From positions 1 to 40,783 of the forward strand of contig JBCCFW010000048.1 of assembly GCA_039029535.1 (NCBI GenBank): a stretch of DNA of 40,783 nucleotides, read 5' to 3'. This document shows, in pieces, positions 8,201 through 19,486 of this stretch. The translations under genes and the position numbers were made by a program. Position 1 is the first letter of the stretch; each line of letters begins with the position of its first letter. The notes below the pieces were generated by a model, which saw nothing but the letters and a program-made list of their open reading frames with translations, had not been told where the DNA came from and made no database searches. The stretch is from JBCCFW01 sp039029535 (GTDB lineage Bacteria > Acidobacteriota > JBCCFW01).

Positions 8201-9918
8201 AAGCTGTCGCTGCCGGCGAACCCTGGATCGGGCGTGTAGGTCGCCGTCCCATCGAGGTTGTCGACGACGGTGCCGTTGGCCGCGTCTCCGATCGCCGTGA
8301 TGCCAAAGCCCCAAGTCGTGCCGGGATCGTTGCCCGTCAAGTTGACGATGACCGGCGAGTCGATGCCGGTCCCGACCATGTCGGGGGCCGCCATGATGTT
8401 GGGAAAGCCCGAGAAGCAGCCGCCGGCACCACGGCCGGCGTCGTTGACGAGCATCGTGCTGATGACCGGTCCGTCAGCCTCGATGAAGCGATTGCCGGCA
8501 GTCGCCGCCAGCGAGTAGACGATGCCGTCGCCGATCGGCAGGCCTCCGACCTGGGGCACGCCGTCGACCGACACGGTCGTGCCCGGAGTCGTCGTGAGGA
8601 ACAGGGTGCCGCCCGTGCCGATGAACTCGATCTCGGGAATGACGAAGGCCGTCGACGCCATGGCCTCGGTGAGACTGGGCGGCACGATCATGCCCAGGCG
8701 TTCGCTGCCGCCGACGTTGGTGAGCTGATAGACCGCCACCGGTGCCGAAGCGGTGAGAACGAGCCCATCGGTGGCGAGATCGAACTCACCGGAGTTGATG
8801 GTGAGCGCGTCTCCGGCGTTCATGGGAGTGGCGTTGAGGGGATCACACTCCCCGTTGACCCGGATGTCGGTGCCGTTGAAGACGGCCATCACGCTCACCT
8901 TCTCCACCGCGCCGGTGGAGCCGGAGCCACGGAAGAGGAGGTAGTTGCTGCCATGACAGGCCGTGGGCATGGCCTGGTCGCAGCCCAGGTCGAGACCGGC
9001 CGAGATCTCGTCGCCGAGCATCCAGCTCCCGGTCGTGACCGACAGGGGGCCGTCGGCGAACAACAAGGCCCCCATGAGATCGTTGACGTTGGCCGCGTCT
9101 GCGTCGAGATGGACGGCGAAGCTGAAGGACTCACCGGTGTTCAGGAGCACCGAGGCCGGGGGATCGCCACCGACGAAGGTGAGGCCCCGCGCCAGGATGT
9201 CGCTGAAGTCGACCGTCACGCCGTCCTGGGCAGCGACCATCGACACGAAGTTGGCCTTGCTCGCTGCCTCGTTGAAGTCGCTCTGGAAGGCATGGCCGAG
9301 CATGAACTCGGTGCCGAGTGCCAGGCTGCCCTTCGAGTTGACGATGAGCCCGTGGTCCCCGCTGCGGTGCCGAAGCTCGGCCGAGAAGGCGCCCGTGGCG
9401 CTGAGCATGAGGACGTCGGAGGTGTTGACGGTGTTGAGCTCGGCAACGTCGAGCAAGCCACGGGCGTTGTTCGGCCCGGCATCCCCGTGAGTGACGTCGC
9501 TGAGATCGATGGACACCGGCGAGCTCCGGTCGAGGCTCACCGTGTTGATGAGCGTCCCGGCACCGTCGCGAATGTCGACGTCGATGAGCGTCGTGCTCGG
9601 TGTCGAGAGGAACAGCCGGTGCTCGTCCGCGACGTCGACCGCCGTGCGTGGATACAGCGGCGCCAGGAAGTGCCGGGTGTCGACCTGACCGACGGAGACG
9701 AAGCACTCCTCATCGAAGGCATCGATGAGCGCATCACCATCATCGTCGATGGCGTTGGTGCAGTCCTCGGAGGCTCCGTGGCCATGCGACAGGCCCTCCA
9801 GACCGGGCACCGACTCACGCTGCGCGGAGGCCTGGGAAGACTGTCTCCAGGTCAGGGCCCACAGGGCGGCACCTGTCAGGACGAGGATCGACAGGATCTT
9901 GAAGAGACGCGACGACAT
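5272..9918 (-). CDS. Giant calcium-repeat surface protein with IgGFc-binding-like N-terminal domain
   Basis: The product is 1548 residues. It begins with an N-terminal hydrophobic segment (ILSILVLTGAALWALTW) that acts as a signal peptide or anchor. Residues 60-500 form a beta-rich region with VAVYQLTNVGGSERLGM, VPPSLTEA and FVIPEI, resembling IgGFc-binding-protein-type domains. Residues 525-590 look like a cadherin/Ig-like module (GTATYTPDPGFAGSDSFVYTY). From about 596 to 1440 the protein is an almost unbroken run of thrombospondin-type-3-like calcium loops (DTDGDGLLDAEE and similar), within which a 156-161-residue super-repeat occurs four times. The last 108 residues (from CSEAPLFGVDGLRL) form a fibronectin-like module ending in GPGER. 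That module is homologous to the end of the protein at 32186-35743. The start at 9918 is chosen because the frame upstream lacks any signal sequence. The likely role is a calcium-rigidified surface stalk or adhesin; the ligand is unknown. Confidence 0.85.
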   Translation of the reverse strand: MSSRLFKILSILVLTGAALWALTWRQSSQASAQRESVPGLEGLSHGHGASEDCTNAIDDDGDALIDAFDEECFVSVGQVDTRHFLAPLYPRTAVDVADEHRLFLSTPSTTLIDVDIRDGAGTLINTVSLDRSSPVSIDLSDVTHGDAGPNNARGLLDVAELNTVNTSDVLMLSATGAFSAELRHRSGDHGLIVNSKGSLALGTEFMLGHAFQSDFNEAASKANFVSMVAAQDGVTVDFSDILARGLTFVGGDPPASVLLNTGESFSFAVHLDADAANVNDLMGALLFADGPLSVTTGSWMLGDEISAGLDLGCDQAMPTACHGSNYLLFRGSGSTGAVEKVSVMAVFNGTDIRVNGECDPLNATPMNAGDALTINSGEFDLATDGLVLTASAPVAVYQLTNVGGSERLGMIVPPSLTEAMASTAFVIPEIEFIGTGGTLFLTTTPGTTVSVDGVPQVGGLPIGDGIVYSLAATAGNRFIEADGPVISTMLVNDAGRGAGGCFSGFPNIMAAPDMVGTGIDSPVIVNLTGNDPGTTWGFGITAIGDAANGTVVDNLDGTATYTPDPGFAGSDSFVYTYSGSIVGEMRVATAVVTVVVDQDDDGDGINNFVDVDIDNDGIVNADEGNGGVDTDGDTFTDDRDLDSDGDGIHDIAEFGAAPDLLLMLDADGDGQVDLTHDVGGNGLADLIEAGCETGMVDADGDDFADPVRDFDFDGTPDFRDLDSDSDGLNDVDEAFQPDGDGDGRSDGMIGARGRVPWASSGPPHSDSDEFPDFVDVDSNGDGVNDIDQAGLGFLDLNRDGQLDSTTDTDLDGIRDVVDGLDAVVGDLRIDDDDGDGIDNGHENFLGTSAMDRDSDDDGLSDYEEANIGVDGIFTAAADGDSDGDRILDGTELGITMGVPDPDGMGPLGGTDDTVFVPDADPATTTDPLMADSDGGGIPDGHEDLNRDGSWSEGEADPSDGADDTDTDLDGLADVVEATFGSDPDVPDTDGDGLLDAEEVLPPVGRSITEVLNGDTDDDGISDGEELTAGLDGVLTNPVDADTDGDGLQDGTELGYVNGVSDPDGAGPITGTDSTIFVPDADPSSVTNPNVADSDGGGLDDGGEDWNRNGRLDPGEADPRSFGDDIDSDGDGIPTEVETAFGLNPASSDTDGDGLDDGEEIMAGADGMITDPRDSDSDDDGISDGDEVNVTRTHPLRADSDGDGLQDGTELGLTSGLVASGSLLATNPDIFVPDADPSRTTDPLLMDTDGGGVPDGNEDFNRDGAIDVTEGDADAGDASDDFDSDGDGLSNFAESFLGTDESLADTDGDTIADGQELVPGDDGVMTNPLDTDSDDDGLSDGLENLITGTDPSRADTDGDGLEDGVEWGNTRDSPDPDGDGPIRGTNRSIFRADADPETTTNPLDPDTDEGGVLDGAEDRNGDGAIDAGEVDPNSGVDDDGGACSEAPLFGVDGLRLSLMNDDLFMSWDDEVTDEGDSCIVYRIRRVSGFRPDTRNDYRLVGTSTNNVYVDAEGGVYEAGLRAYIITAYSLSAGEGSFGQVMTPSGPGER
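5620..7280 (-). repeat. Four-fold super-repeat in the calcium-repeat stalk
   Basis: An anchor sequence recurs near 7248, 6764, 6293 and 5826, a spacing of 468-484 nt. In protein it reads roughly DGTELG, then DPDGxGPxxGT, FVPDADP, TTxP, DSDGGGxxDGxEDxNRxG and GEADP. The third copy has diverged in its first half. The copies are not identical at DNA level, so this is an old internal duplication rather than a recent expansion. Confidence 0.75.
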
Positions 9919-10205
9919 CGAACCCCCAGTTGGGTCGGCTCGTCCTGGCGCCTCGCGGAGCGAGACGGAGGGAGCGGCCCGGATCGGGACGCGGACGCCG
10001 GCCGGTCCCTCCGGCCGCGGAGCCACGTCGTGCTGCCGCCCGCAACGGGGGCGACGGGCTCCGCCGGAGCAAGCCACGTGCCGACTCGATCAGTCGCAGG
10101 GGCGTCCAGCGTTTGGCGGGGGAGTCATCCGTCAGGAAGCGTCGAGAACGCGGTGAGCGTCACTCATGCGACCAAGCGTCATCGACTCAGCAGGGCGACG
10201 TCACG
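9919..10205 (-). other. Leader/promoter region of the calcium-repeat surface gene
   Basis: Together with the hairpin that follows, this is a 348-bp gap between the surface gene and glgP. I see no convincing -35/-10 pair in it. It contains a 7-bp perfect GC hairpin (CGGCCGG at 9999-10005, CCGGCCG at 10011-10017) about 80 nt upstream of the start codon, and a smaller GCTCC/GGAGC hairpin at 10058-10070. No small gene with a plausible start was found. Confidence 0.35.
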
Positions 10206-10236
10206 GTCACCGGCTCGATCTCGTCGACCCGGTGAC
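10206..10236 (-). terminator. Putative terminator hairpin after glgP
   Basis: An 8-bp perfect stem (GTCACCGG at 10206-10213, CCGGTGAC at 10229-10236) with a 15-nt loop lies 30 bp downstream of the glgP stop codon. No T-run is present, so the call rests on stem strength and position. Confidence 0.45.
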
Positions 10237-10266
10237 GGGGTCGTCACGACCGTGGAGGCCGAACGA

Positions 10267-11880
10267 TCAACGAGGAAGACGGGCGCGGTAGAGCAGTCGG
10301 TCGTAGTCGCTCACCATCCGCGTGGCCGAGAAGCGACGCTCAGCCATCTCCGCCGAAGCACGCATCATGGCCGCCCAGCGTTCTCGGTCGTCGTTGAAGG
10401 TCGGGAAGACCTCGCTCTCCAACACCTCCATCAGGCAGCGGAGATCATGGCCATCCTGGTCGTGACCCTCGTAACCGTCGCCGAACTGCCAGCCGTCGTG
10501 TCCGTGATCGCAGCCCTCGGCCCACCAGCCGTCGAGGACGCTGATGTTGAGCACGCCGTTGAGAGCGGCCTTCATCCCCGAGGTGCCGGAGGCCTCCTTG
10601 GGACGACGGGGCGTGTTCAGCCAGGCGTCACAACCGCGAGTCAGCAGCCGACCGAGCTCGAGACCGTAGTCTTCGAGGAAGACGACGCTGTCGGAAAAGC
10701 GACGCGTCATCTCGTGGAGACGCTGGAGGATGTGCTTGCCGTCCTCATGATCGGGATGGGCCTTGCCGGCAAAGACGAGCTGGAGACGACCCTCTTCGAG
10801 CCACGGCATCAGCCGCTCGATGTCACCGAAGACCAGGTCGGCCCGCTTGTACGGAGCGGCACGTCTGGCGAAGCCGAGGAGCAGGGCATCGGGATCCAGC
10901 GACACCTCGGTGCGACGGCGGATCTCTTCGAGCAGCTCGCCCTTGAGCTGACGATGGACGTCCCAGAGGTCACCGCCCTCGGACAGCGCCTCCGTGAAGC
11001 GACGGTCCTGCCAAGTCGGGACGTGAACGCCGTTGGTGATCCCGACGATGGGCGCCGCGTTCTCGACGTCGGCCCACATGTGACGAGCGGTGCTGCCGTG
11101 AAGCTGCGCGACCGCGTTGGCGTGACGCGACAGGCGCAAGCCGGCCACCGTCATCGAGAAGGGCTCCCCCGCGAGCTCACGGAGCTCATCGTGGTCGAAG
11201 CAGCCCAGGCCGACCCCCTGATGGACGAGCAGGCCGACATCGTGTGCCTCGTTGCCCGCCACCACCGGCGTGTGCGTGGTGAAGACGAGCGAGTCGCGCA
11301 CGGTCTCAAGAGCCACGCCGGTCGAGGCTCCCTCGGCCTTCCGCTCCCGAGCGAGCTCGAGCCCGGCAAAGACCGCATGGCCCTCGTTGAGGTGCAGGAC
11401 GTCGAAGTCCCAGTTCATGGCGCGGAGGAGCCGCACGCCGCCGACACCGAGAAGGATCTCCTGGACGACGCGGTCGACGCCCCCACCCTGGTAGAGCCGA
11501 CGCGTGATCCAGGAGTCTTCGTCACGACTGGGCTCGATCAGGTACAGCGGAACGTGATCGTCACCGACGACTTCGTGCGCGCGAAGGGGGATCTCCCGGC
11601 CCTCGACCTCCACCGAGAAGGCGACATCGAGCTCCCGCAGCTGACTGCGGTCGAGCTCCTGCTGACGTTCCCGCTGCCAGCCCGACTCGTCGAGGGACTG
11701 CACCGCGTAGCCCTCGGCCCAGAGCAGGCCGATGCCGATCATCGGCAGGTCGAGGTCGCGCGCTCCCTTGAGGACGTCTCCGGCCAGAACGCCAAGGCCA
11801 CCGGCGTAGATGGGGAGCTCGTCACGGAGCGCGAACTCCATGCAGAAGTAGGCAACCTTCGGCGAGTCTTGCGTGGTCAT
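10267..11880 (-). CDS. glgP: Alpha-glucan phosphorylase (GT35, short form)
   Basis: The 537-residue product belongs to the short alpha-glucan phosphorylase group. It starts with VAYFCMEFAL and PIYAGGLGVLAGD, and near its end has RPKEASGTSGMKAALNG, where the Lys after SGM corresponds to the pyridoxal-phosphate lysine of the family. It lacks the extra N-terminal domain found in the longer bacterial relatives of about 830 residues. The enzyme releases glucose 1-phosphate from glycogen or maltodextrins in the cytoplasm, so it supplies the substrate of the neighbouring GlgC in reverse sense. It is divergent from glgC across a 277-bp region. The start at 11880 follows a weak purine stretch and is supported by the immediate onset of the conserved YFCMEF motif. 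Confidence 0.9.
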   Translation of the reverse strand: MTTQDSPKVAYFCMEFALRDELPIYAGGLGVLAGDVLKGARDLDLPMIGIGLLWAEGYAVQSLDESGWQRERQQELDRSQLRELDVAFSVEVEGREIPLRAHEVVGDDHVPLYLIEPSRDEDSWITRRLYQGGGVDRVVQEILLGVGGVRLLRAMNWDFDVLHLNEGHAVFAGLELARERKAEGASTGVALETVRDSLVFTTHTPVVAGNEAHDVGLLVHQGVGLGCFDHDELRELAGEPFSMTVAGLRLSRHANAVAQLHGSTARHMWADVENAAPIVGITNGVHVPTWQDRRFTEALSEGGDLWDVHRQLKGELLEEIRRRTEVSLDPDALLLGFARRAAPYKRADLVFGDIERLMPWLEEGRLQLVFAGKAHPDHEDGKHILQRLHEMTRRFSDSVVFLEDYGLELGRLLTRGCDAWLNTPRRPKEASGTSGMKAALNGVLNISVLDGWWAEGCDHGHDGWQFGDGYEGHDQDGHDLRCLMEVLESEVFPTFNDDRERWAAMMRASAEMAERRFSATRMVSDYDRLLYRARLPR

Positions 11881-12072
11881 CGGGAGGTCCTGTACGGGAG
11901 AAAGTGGCGCTCGAACACGGTCCTATCGGTCGCAGCCGCGCCGGCTTGAACGGCTCCCGTTCGGCCCGGATGGCCCCCACCATTCTCAACTCGGATGCGA
12001 ACCCCAAGCCTAGCAGGCCCATGCAAGGGGGGTGAGGCACCCGGCCCCGTCTTACGTCCCCAAGTCAGGACG

Positions 12073-12100
12073 TTGGACGGACGCCGAGTCGGGGTAGACT
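12073..12100 (+). promoter_or_regulatory. Putative promoter of glgC
   Basis: TTGGAC (12073-12078) and TAGACT (12095-12100) are separated by 16 nt and lie 57 bp upstream of the glgC start. Each element matches the sigma70 consensus at four of six bases. It lies in the glgP/glgC divergent gap, where shared control is plausible. For the glgP direction I see no equally good pair. Confidence 0.4.
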
Positions 12101-12157
12101 GCGGGTCATCGAACGAGTGGGAGAGCCGCGGCCCGCGGGCGCCGAACGGAGCTGCCG

Positions 12158-13426
12158 ATGCCGAGCGTGATGGCCATCGTCTTGGGGGGAGGAGCGGGAA
12201 CCCGCCTCTTCCCTCTCACCCACGTCCGGTCCAAGCCAGCGGTCCCCTTCGCCGGCAAGTACCGGATCATCGACGTGCCCGTGAGCAACTGTCTCAACTC
12301 GGGCTACAACCGCATCTTCATCCTCACGCAGTTCAACTCGGCGTCCCTCAACCAGCACGTCAGCTCGACCTACCGCTTCAGCCTGTTTTCGCGTGGCTTC
12401 GTCGACATCCTCGCGGCCGAGCAGACCCCCTTCGGTCAGCGCTGGTTCCAGGGCACGGCCGACGCCGTGCGTCAGACCCTCCACCACCTCCACGAGCACA
12501 GCTTCGACGTCGCCCTCATCCTCTCCGGCGACCAGCTCTACCAGATGGACATCGCCCACCTGGTCCAGAGCCACGTGGACAGCGACGCCGAGGTCACCGT
12601 CGCGACCACCCCGGTGACGGCCGAGGAGGCCACCGGCTTCGGCATCATGAAGACCGACGCTCGGGGTCAGATCACCGAGTTCGTCGAGAAGCCGCCGGCC
12701 GACCAGCTCGGTCCGCTGCGGGTCGAGACCGCGCCGGAGATGATGGCCGAGGGCCGTGAGTACCTCGCCTCCATGGGCATCTACGTCTTCGACCGCGAGG
12801 CCCTGTTCGGACTGCTCTCCGAGCACTCCGAGATGGTCGACTTCGGGAAGGACATCATCCCCCTCGCGATCTCCGAGCGACCGGTCTTCTCCCACGCCTA
12901 CTCCGGCTACTGGACCGACATCGGAACCATCAAGTCCTTCTTCGCCGCCAACCTCGAGCTCACCGACCCCCTCCCCCGGCTCGATCTCTACGACGCGGAG
13001 AACCCGATCTACACCCACCCCCGCATGCTGCCGCCGGCCAAGCTCCAGCGCTGCTCGATCGACGGCTCGGTGGTCACGCCGGGCTGCATCCTCGAGGGCT
13101 GCGAGGTCCGACGGAGCGTCATCGGGGTCCGGACCGTCATCGGGGAAGGCGCCAACCTGGACGAGTGCGTCATCATGGGCGCGGCGGCCCATGAGAGCTC
13201 AGCCGCCCGCAAGCGCAACGAGCAGGTCGGCCTGCCCGACATCGGCATCGGCGCCGGCAGTCGTCTCAAGCAGGTCATCGTCGATCGCAACGCTCGAATC
13301 GGACGCGACGTCGTGATCGAGGGCAACCCGGATCGACCCGACGAGGACGGCGAGGACTTCCACGTCCGCGACGGGATCATCGTCATCCCCAAGGATGCCG
13401 TGATCCCCGACGGCGCGGTGGTCTGA
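12158..13426 (+). CDS. glgC: Glucose-1-phosphate adenylyltransferase
   Basis: The 422-residue product has every landmark of GlgC. The nucleotide-binding signature is GGGAGTRLFPLT at residues 10-21, followed by SKPAVPFAGKYRIIDVPVSN. Then come the GDQLYQMD metal/sugar-phosphate motif, EKPPADQ, the GYWTDIGTIKSFFAAN segment, and a C-terminal left-handed beta-helix (HPRMLPPAKL, DECVIMGA). It converts glucose 1-phosphate and ATP to ADP-glucose, the committed step of bacterial glycogen synthesis, and is normally allosterically controlled. Length and motif wording resemble the cyanobacterial/plant type as well as other bacterial forms. It converges on malQ with only 16 bp between stop codons. No glycogen synthase gene follows, so glgA must be elsewhere. 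Confidence 0.95.
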   Translation: MPSVMAIVLGGGAGTRLFPLTHVRSKPAVPFAGKYRIIDVPVSNCLNSGYNRIFILTQFNSASLNQHVSSTYRFSLFSRGFVDILAAEQTPFGQRWFQGTADAVRQTLHHLHEHSFDVALILSGDQLYQMDIAHLVQSHVDSDAEVTVATTPVTAEEATGFGIMKTDARGQITEFVEKPPADQLGPLRVETAPEMMAEGREYLASMGIYVFDREALFGLLSEHSEMVDFGKDIIPLAISERPVFSHAYSGYWTDIGTIKSFFAANLELTDPLPRLDLYDAENPIYTHPRMLPPAKLQRCSIDGSVVTPGCILEGCEVRRSVIGVRTVIGEGANLDECVIMGAAAHESSAARKRNEQVGLPDIGIGAGSRLKQVIVDRNARIGRDVVIEGNPDRPDEDGEDFHVRDGIIVIPKDAVIPDGAVV

Positions 13427-13446
13427 GGGCCGCTCTCCGGTCTCAG
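13423..13446. terminator. Small inverted repeat spanning both convergent stop codons
   Basis: CTGAG (13423-13427) and CTCAG (13442-13446) are complementary. Each arm contains the stop codon of one of the two convergent genes. The interior pairs poorly, so terminator function is uncertain. Confidence 0.25.
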
Positions 13447-15249
13447 CCTCGAGCCAACGCGACGAGCTCCCCCAGGGTGTCTCGCAGCAGGCTCGAGCTC
13501 TCGATCTCCTCCACCGGCAGCGACTGCCGTCGTGTCCACGACGGGTAGACGTCGCCGAGCACGCCGGGGAGGTTCACCGGCGCGTGCTCTCCCGTGAGGT
13601 CGTCGAGCTGCACCGCCACCAGCCGAGCCGACGTGCGGGCCAGGTAAGAGTGCACCGCCGCGACCAACGCCGAGCCGTTCTCATGCCGCTCGGGCTCCGA
13701 GGCGTCCGCAGCCAGCTCGGCCAGGCCCTCGCCCGCCAGCCGCCGAGCCAACGCACGCCGTTCGTGGCCTCGAGCCTCGCGTGCCTCGGCGTGCTCCACC
13801 TCGTCGAGCAGGCCGAGCTCACGACGGAGTCGAAGGTCCGACTCACACCACCAGGCGGGCAAGCTCGGGAGATCGTGGGTGGTCGCGCAGGCGAGGCAGG
13901 CCTCGGGCCACTCCCCTGGTGTCAGCCACTCACCATCATGGCGACGCTCGAAGGGCAGCACCCGCGTCGACAACAAGCCGTGCTCGGCGAAGCGTTCGCG
14001 CAAGCCTTCCGGGACGAGTCCGAGGTCCTCGGCGACGACGACGACACCGCGATCGCGACTGGCCTGCCCCAGCACGTCGAGAAGACCGAGCAGGTCCTGG
14101 GCGACGTACGCACCCTCGGCCGCCAGACCGCCACGACGGATGCAGAACAATCGGTTGAGGCCGAGGGCGTGGTCGATGCGGAGCAAGCCGGCTGAGCCCG
14201 CGGTCGCGTGCAGCACCGCCTGTAGGTACTGCCGACCACCGGGCAGGTCGAGGAGCTCGGGTCTCAGTGGAGGGAAGCCCCAGTCCTGTCCCTCGGCAGC
14301 GAAGGCGTCCGGGGGACAGCCGAGACTCCACTCCTTCAAGAAGAGCTCGGGGTGGGCCCAGCAGTCGGCTCCATCGAGGACGGTCCCGACGGGCAAGTCG
14401 GTGAAGAGCCCCAGCGCGAGACCGCTGCGCCGCGCCCTCTCCTGCACGCGCTCGAGCTGGGCGAACAGCTCGTGCTGCAAGAAGGCGTGGAAGTCGACGT
14501 CCTCGTCGTGCTCCCGGCGGAAGGTCTCGACAGCCGGGCTCTCCGGATGAGCCAGCTCGGCTCCCCACTCCGCACGCGGACCGAGATGCTGCTCGAGAGC
14601 CTGGAAGGTCGCGAAGTCACGCAGCGCGACGCCCTCCGTCTCGCAGAAGCGTTCGACTTCACGACGGCGATCATCGTCGCCGCGCAGTCGATGGAGACGA
14701 TGCAGCTCCCGGAGCAACGGCTCCTTACGCGCCCAGGAGCCCGCCCAGTCGACCGGCTTGCCCGATGCGATCTCGTCTCGTGCCTCCTGCCGAGCCCGTG
14801 CGAGCTCGTCACCGAGCGACGCGCTGTTCGCCAGCTCCGGGATCGCGGCAACGTCGAGGTGAACCGGGTTGAGCCAGCGACGGCTGATGGGACTGTAGGG
14901 GCTGGCCGGTCCGGTCAGTCGCACCGCATGGAGGGGGCTGACGCCCACGAACGAGGCACCGCAAGAAGCCGCCCAATCGACGAGACGAACCAGGTCACCG
15001 AGGTCGCCGATGCCGAGCCCGTCGGCCGAGTGCTGCGACGCGAGCTGAAAGCAGGGACCGAAGCCTCGCCCGCCAGGGAGAACGTCGCGACCGTCGAAGC
15101 AAGCGGCGGCCGAGGACGTCGGGTCGTGCGCGCGTTCCGGCAGCTCTTCGACGAGGGCGGCCAAGGTCTCCAGGCCGGGGACGCGCTCGCGTCCTTCGAA
15201 GTCGAGATAGCCGACGGCGACCCCGCGTCGAGCGCAGGCGTCGGCGAGC

Positions 15250-15263
<14 letters not shown>
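13443..15263 (-). CDS. malQ: 4-alpha-glucanotransferase (amylomaltase, GH77)
   Basis: The 606-residue product has the GH77 features. These are SADGLGIGDLGDL in the N-terminal half, SPYSPISRRWLNPVHLDV, LPVGTVLDGADCWAHPE, the nucleophile region LLRIDHALGL, the acid/base region VVAEDLGLVP, and ATTHDLPSLPAWW. It transfers alpha-1,4-glucan segments between maltodextrins in the cytoplasm, and so reworks the short chains left by phosphorylase and debranching enzyme. Its start codon lies 14 nt inside the end of glgB, which suggests translational coupling and places it third in a glgX-glgB-malQ operon. No clear Shine-Dalgarno sequence of its own is seen. It converges on glgC. Confidence 0.93.
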
Positions 15264-17468
<2,205 letters not shown>

Positions 17469-17472
<4 letters not shown>

Positions 17473-19418
17473 GTCGTCACGTCCGATGAGCCGGTCCTGA
17501 GGACGGCGATCGAGAGTGGCGCGACGACGATCGCTCCCTGACGCCTCGGGGCCGGACGATTCGCGGTCGTCAACGCGAGCTCCCAGCCCCCGGAGGAGGG
17601 CACCGGGAGACGAAAGACCAGGCGGTCGAGACTGCGGTTGAGGATCACGAGCACCTGCGGCGCCGGAGCTCCGGCCGTGGAGGAGTCGGGCAATAGCATG
17701 CCGAAACCCGGCAGGGTCGGGTCGTTCCAGTCCTCCCGGGCGAGCAACTCGCCGTCGGCTCGGCACCAGGAGACGTCGGGTGGACCTCCCGACTCGACGG
17801 GGCGACCGGTGAGGAAGACGTCCCGCCGCAGGACCTCCATCTCGCTCCGCAGACGGAGCAAGCGACGCAGGAAGTCGTGATGCTCCTCGCGCTCCGGCGT
17901 CGACGTCCAGTCGACCCAGGTCAGCGGCGAGTCGTGGCAGTAGGCGTTGTTGTTCCCATGATGGGTCCGGAGCAGCTCGTCACCGTGCGCGAGCATGGGG
18001 ACGCCCCGGGAGAGCGCGAGGGTGGCCAGGAGGTTCCGACGGGCTCGCCGACGCCGACGCCGGATCGCCGGGTGGTCGGTCGCCCCCTCCAGGCCCCAGT
18101 GGCAGCTCCGATTGTCGTCGTGGCCGTCACGGTTGGACTCGCCGTTGAGACCGTTGTGCTTCCGTCGGTGGCTGACCAGGTCTTGCAGGGTGTAGCCATC
18201 GTGACAGGTGATGAAGTTGATGCTCGCCGAGGGCGCACGGTCGGAGAAGAGGTCCTCGCTGCCCGACAGACGCGTCGCGAGCTCGGGGAGCTGGCCCTGG
18301 TCTCCTCGCCAGGCCGAGCGGACGGTGTCGCGGTACTTGCCGTTCCACTCGGACCAGCCCTCCGGGAAGCCACCGAGTCGATAGCCGTCGGGCCCGAGAT
18401 CCCAGGGCTCGGCGATGAGCTTCGCGCGCGAAAGCAACGGGTCGGCGGCGATGGCCTCGAACAACGGCGCGTCCGCTCGGAACTCACCGTCCCGTCGGAA
18501 GAGGATGGGCGCCTGATCGAAGCGGAAGCCATCGACCCCACGACGCATCCAGGTCCGCAGGCTGTCGAGGAAGAGCTCGCGAACGCGGGGCTCGTCGGGA
18601 TCGAGGCTGTTGCCACAGCCGCTCCAGTCCTCGAGGCGGCCGTCGGGACGACGTCGGTAGAAGACGTCCTCGTCGATGCCGCGAAAGCTGAGCGTCGGTC
18701 CACCGGCGGGTCCCTCCGCGGTGTGACCGAAGCAGGTGTCCAGGATGAGCTCGAAGCCCTCCTCGCGCAGCCGCCGCGCCATCTCGCAGAACTCCGCCAG
18801 TTGCTGACCCTCGTCACCGGTGGCGTAGTCGGCGTGGGGCGCGAAGAAGCCGATCGGCGAGTAGCCCCAGTAGTTGGTGAGCCCCAGTCGAAGCAGCCTC
18901 GGCTCCGAGACGAAGTGATGGATGGGAAGCAGCTCGACGGCGGTCACGCCGAGCTGCCGGAGATGCTCGAGGATGGGTGGGCTCACCAGCCCCAGGTAGG
19001 TGCCACGCAGGTGCTCCGGGACCTCCGGATGACGACGGGTGAGGCCCTTCACGTGCGCCTCGTAGATCACCGTGTCGCTCCACGAGCGCTCGAGAGCGGG
19101 GACCTCACGGGGCGCTGGCTCGTCGACCCGCACGCAGTGACGCGACCCGTCGTGCCCCGAGGTGATCGCCAGCGCTCGGGGATCGAGCACGCGCCGGGAT
19201 CGGCCACGGCGACCGGTCACTTCGAAGAGGTAGCGCTGGCTCGACTCGATCTCGTCGACGGTGGCGGACCAGGTGTCGTCGTCACCACGCGTCATGGGCA
19301 CGACGCGCTTCGGGTGGCGTTCACCTCCGGCCTCGAAGAGGCACAGCGCGACGGAGCTCGCCGAGGCCGAGCGGAGCTCGAAGCGCCGTCCCCCGCTCGA
19401 TCCGACATCGCCCGACAT
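17469..19418 (-). CDS. glgX: Glycogen debranching enzyme (isoamylase type, GH13)
   Basis: The 649-residue product has an N-terminal CBM48-like region and a GH13 barrel with YEAHVKGLTRRHPEVP, LTNYWGYSPIGFFAPHADYA, GFRFDQAPIL (nucleophile), LIAEPWDLGPDGYRLG (acid/base) and FITCHDGYTLQDLVS. These are the hallmarks of GlgX, which cuts alpha-1,6 branches of phosphorylase-limit glycogen. It heads the overlapping operon glgX-glgB-malQ. The spacing to the preceding nucleotidyltransferase-like gene is 68 bp and includes a hairpin. A -10-like GATAGC lies close to the start on the coding strand, but I see no matching -35. Confidence 0.93.
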
Positions 19419-19446
19419 GACCGAAGGCTATCCCGAACCGACGCGA

Positions 19447-19473
19447 CCCGGTGGAGGACGCTCCACCACCGGG
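19447..19473. terminator. Hairpin between the nucleotidyltransferase-like gene and glgX
   Basis: GGTGGAG (19450-19456) pairs with CTCCACC (19461-19467) around the tetraloop GACG. The stem is extended by CCC/GGG after a 3-nt bulge. It lies 14 bp beyond the upstream gene's stop codon and 28 bp before the glgX start. It may terminate, attenuate or stabilise the transcript. Confidence 0.45.
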
Positions 19474-19486
19474 CCCTGGCTCACGC

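Noticed and set aside
6340..11949. A very long open frame (1869 codons) on the plus strand, antisense to the surface-protein gene and glgP
   Set aside because: It crosses two well-supported genes and their intergenic gap, has no recognisable domain or start signal, and arises from GC-rich third positions and Asp-codon repeats on the other strand.
17473..17766. Extension of glgB upstream to 17766
   Set aside because: The extra part overlaps glgX in another frame and lacks any family similarity; the ATGA overlap defines the start.
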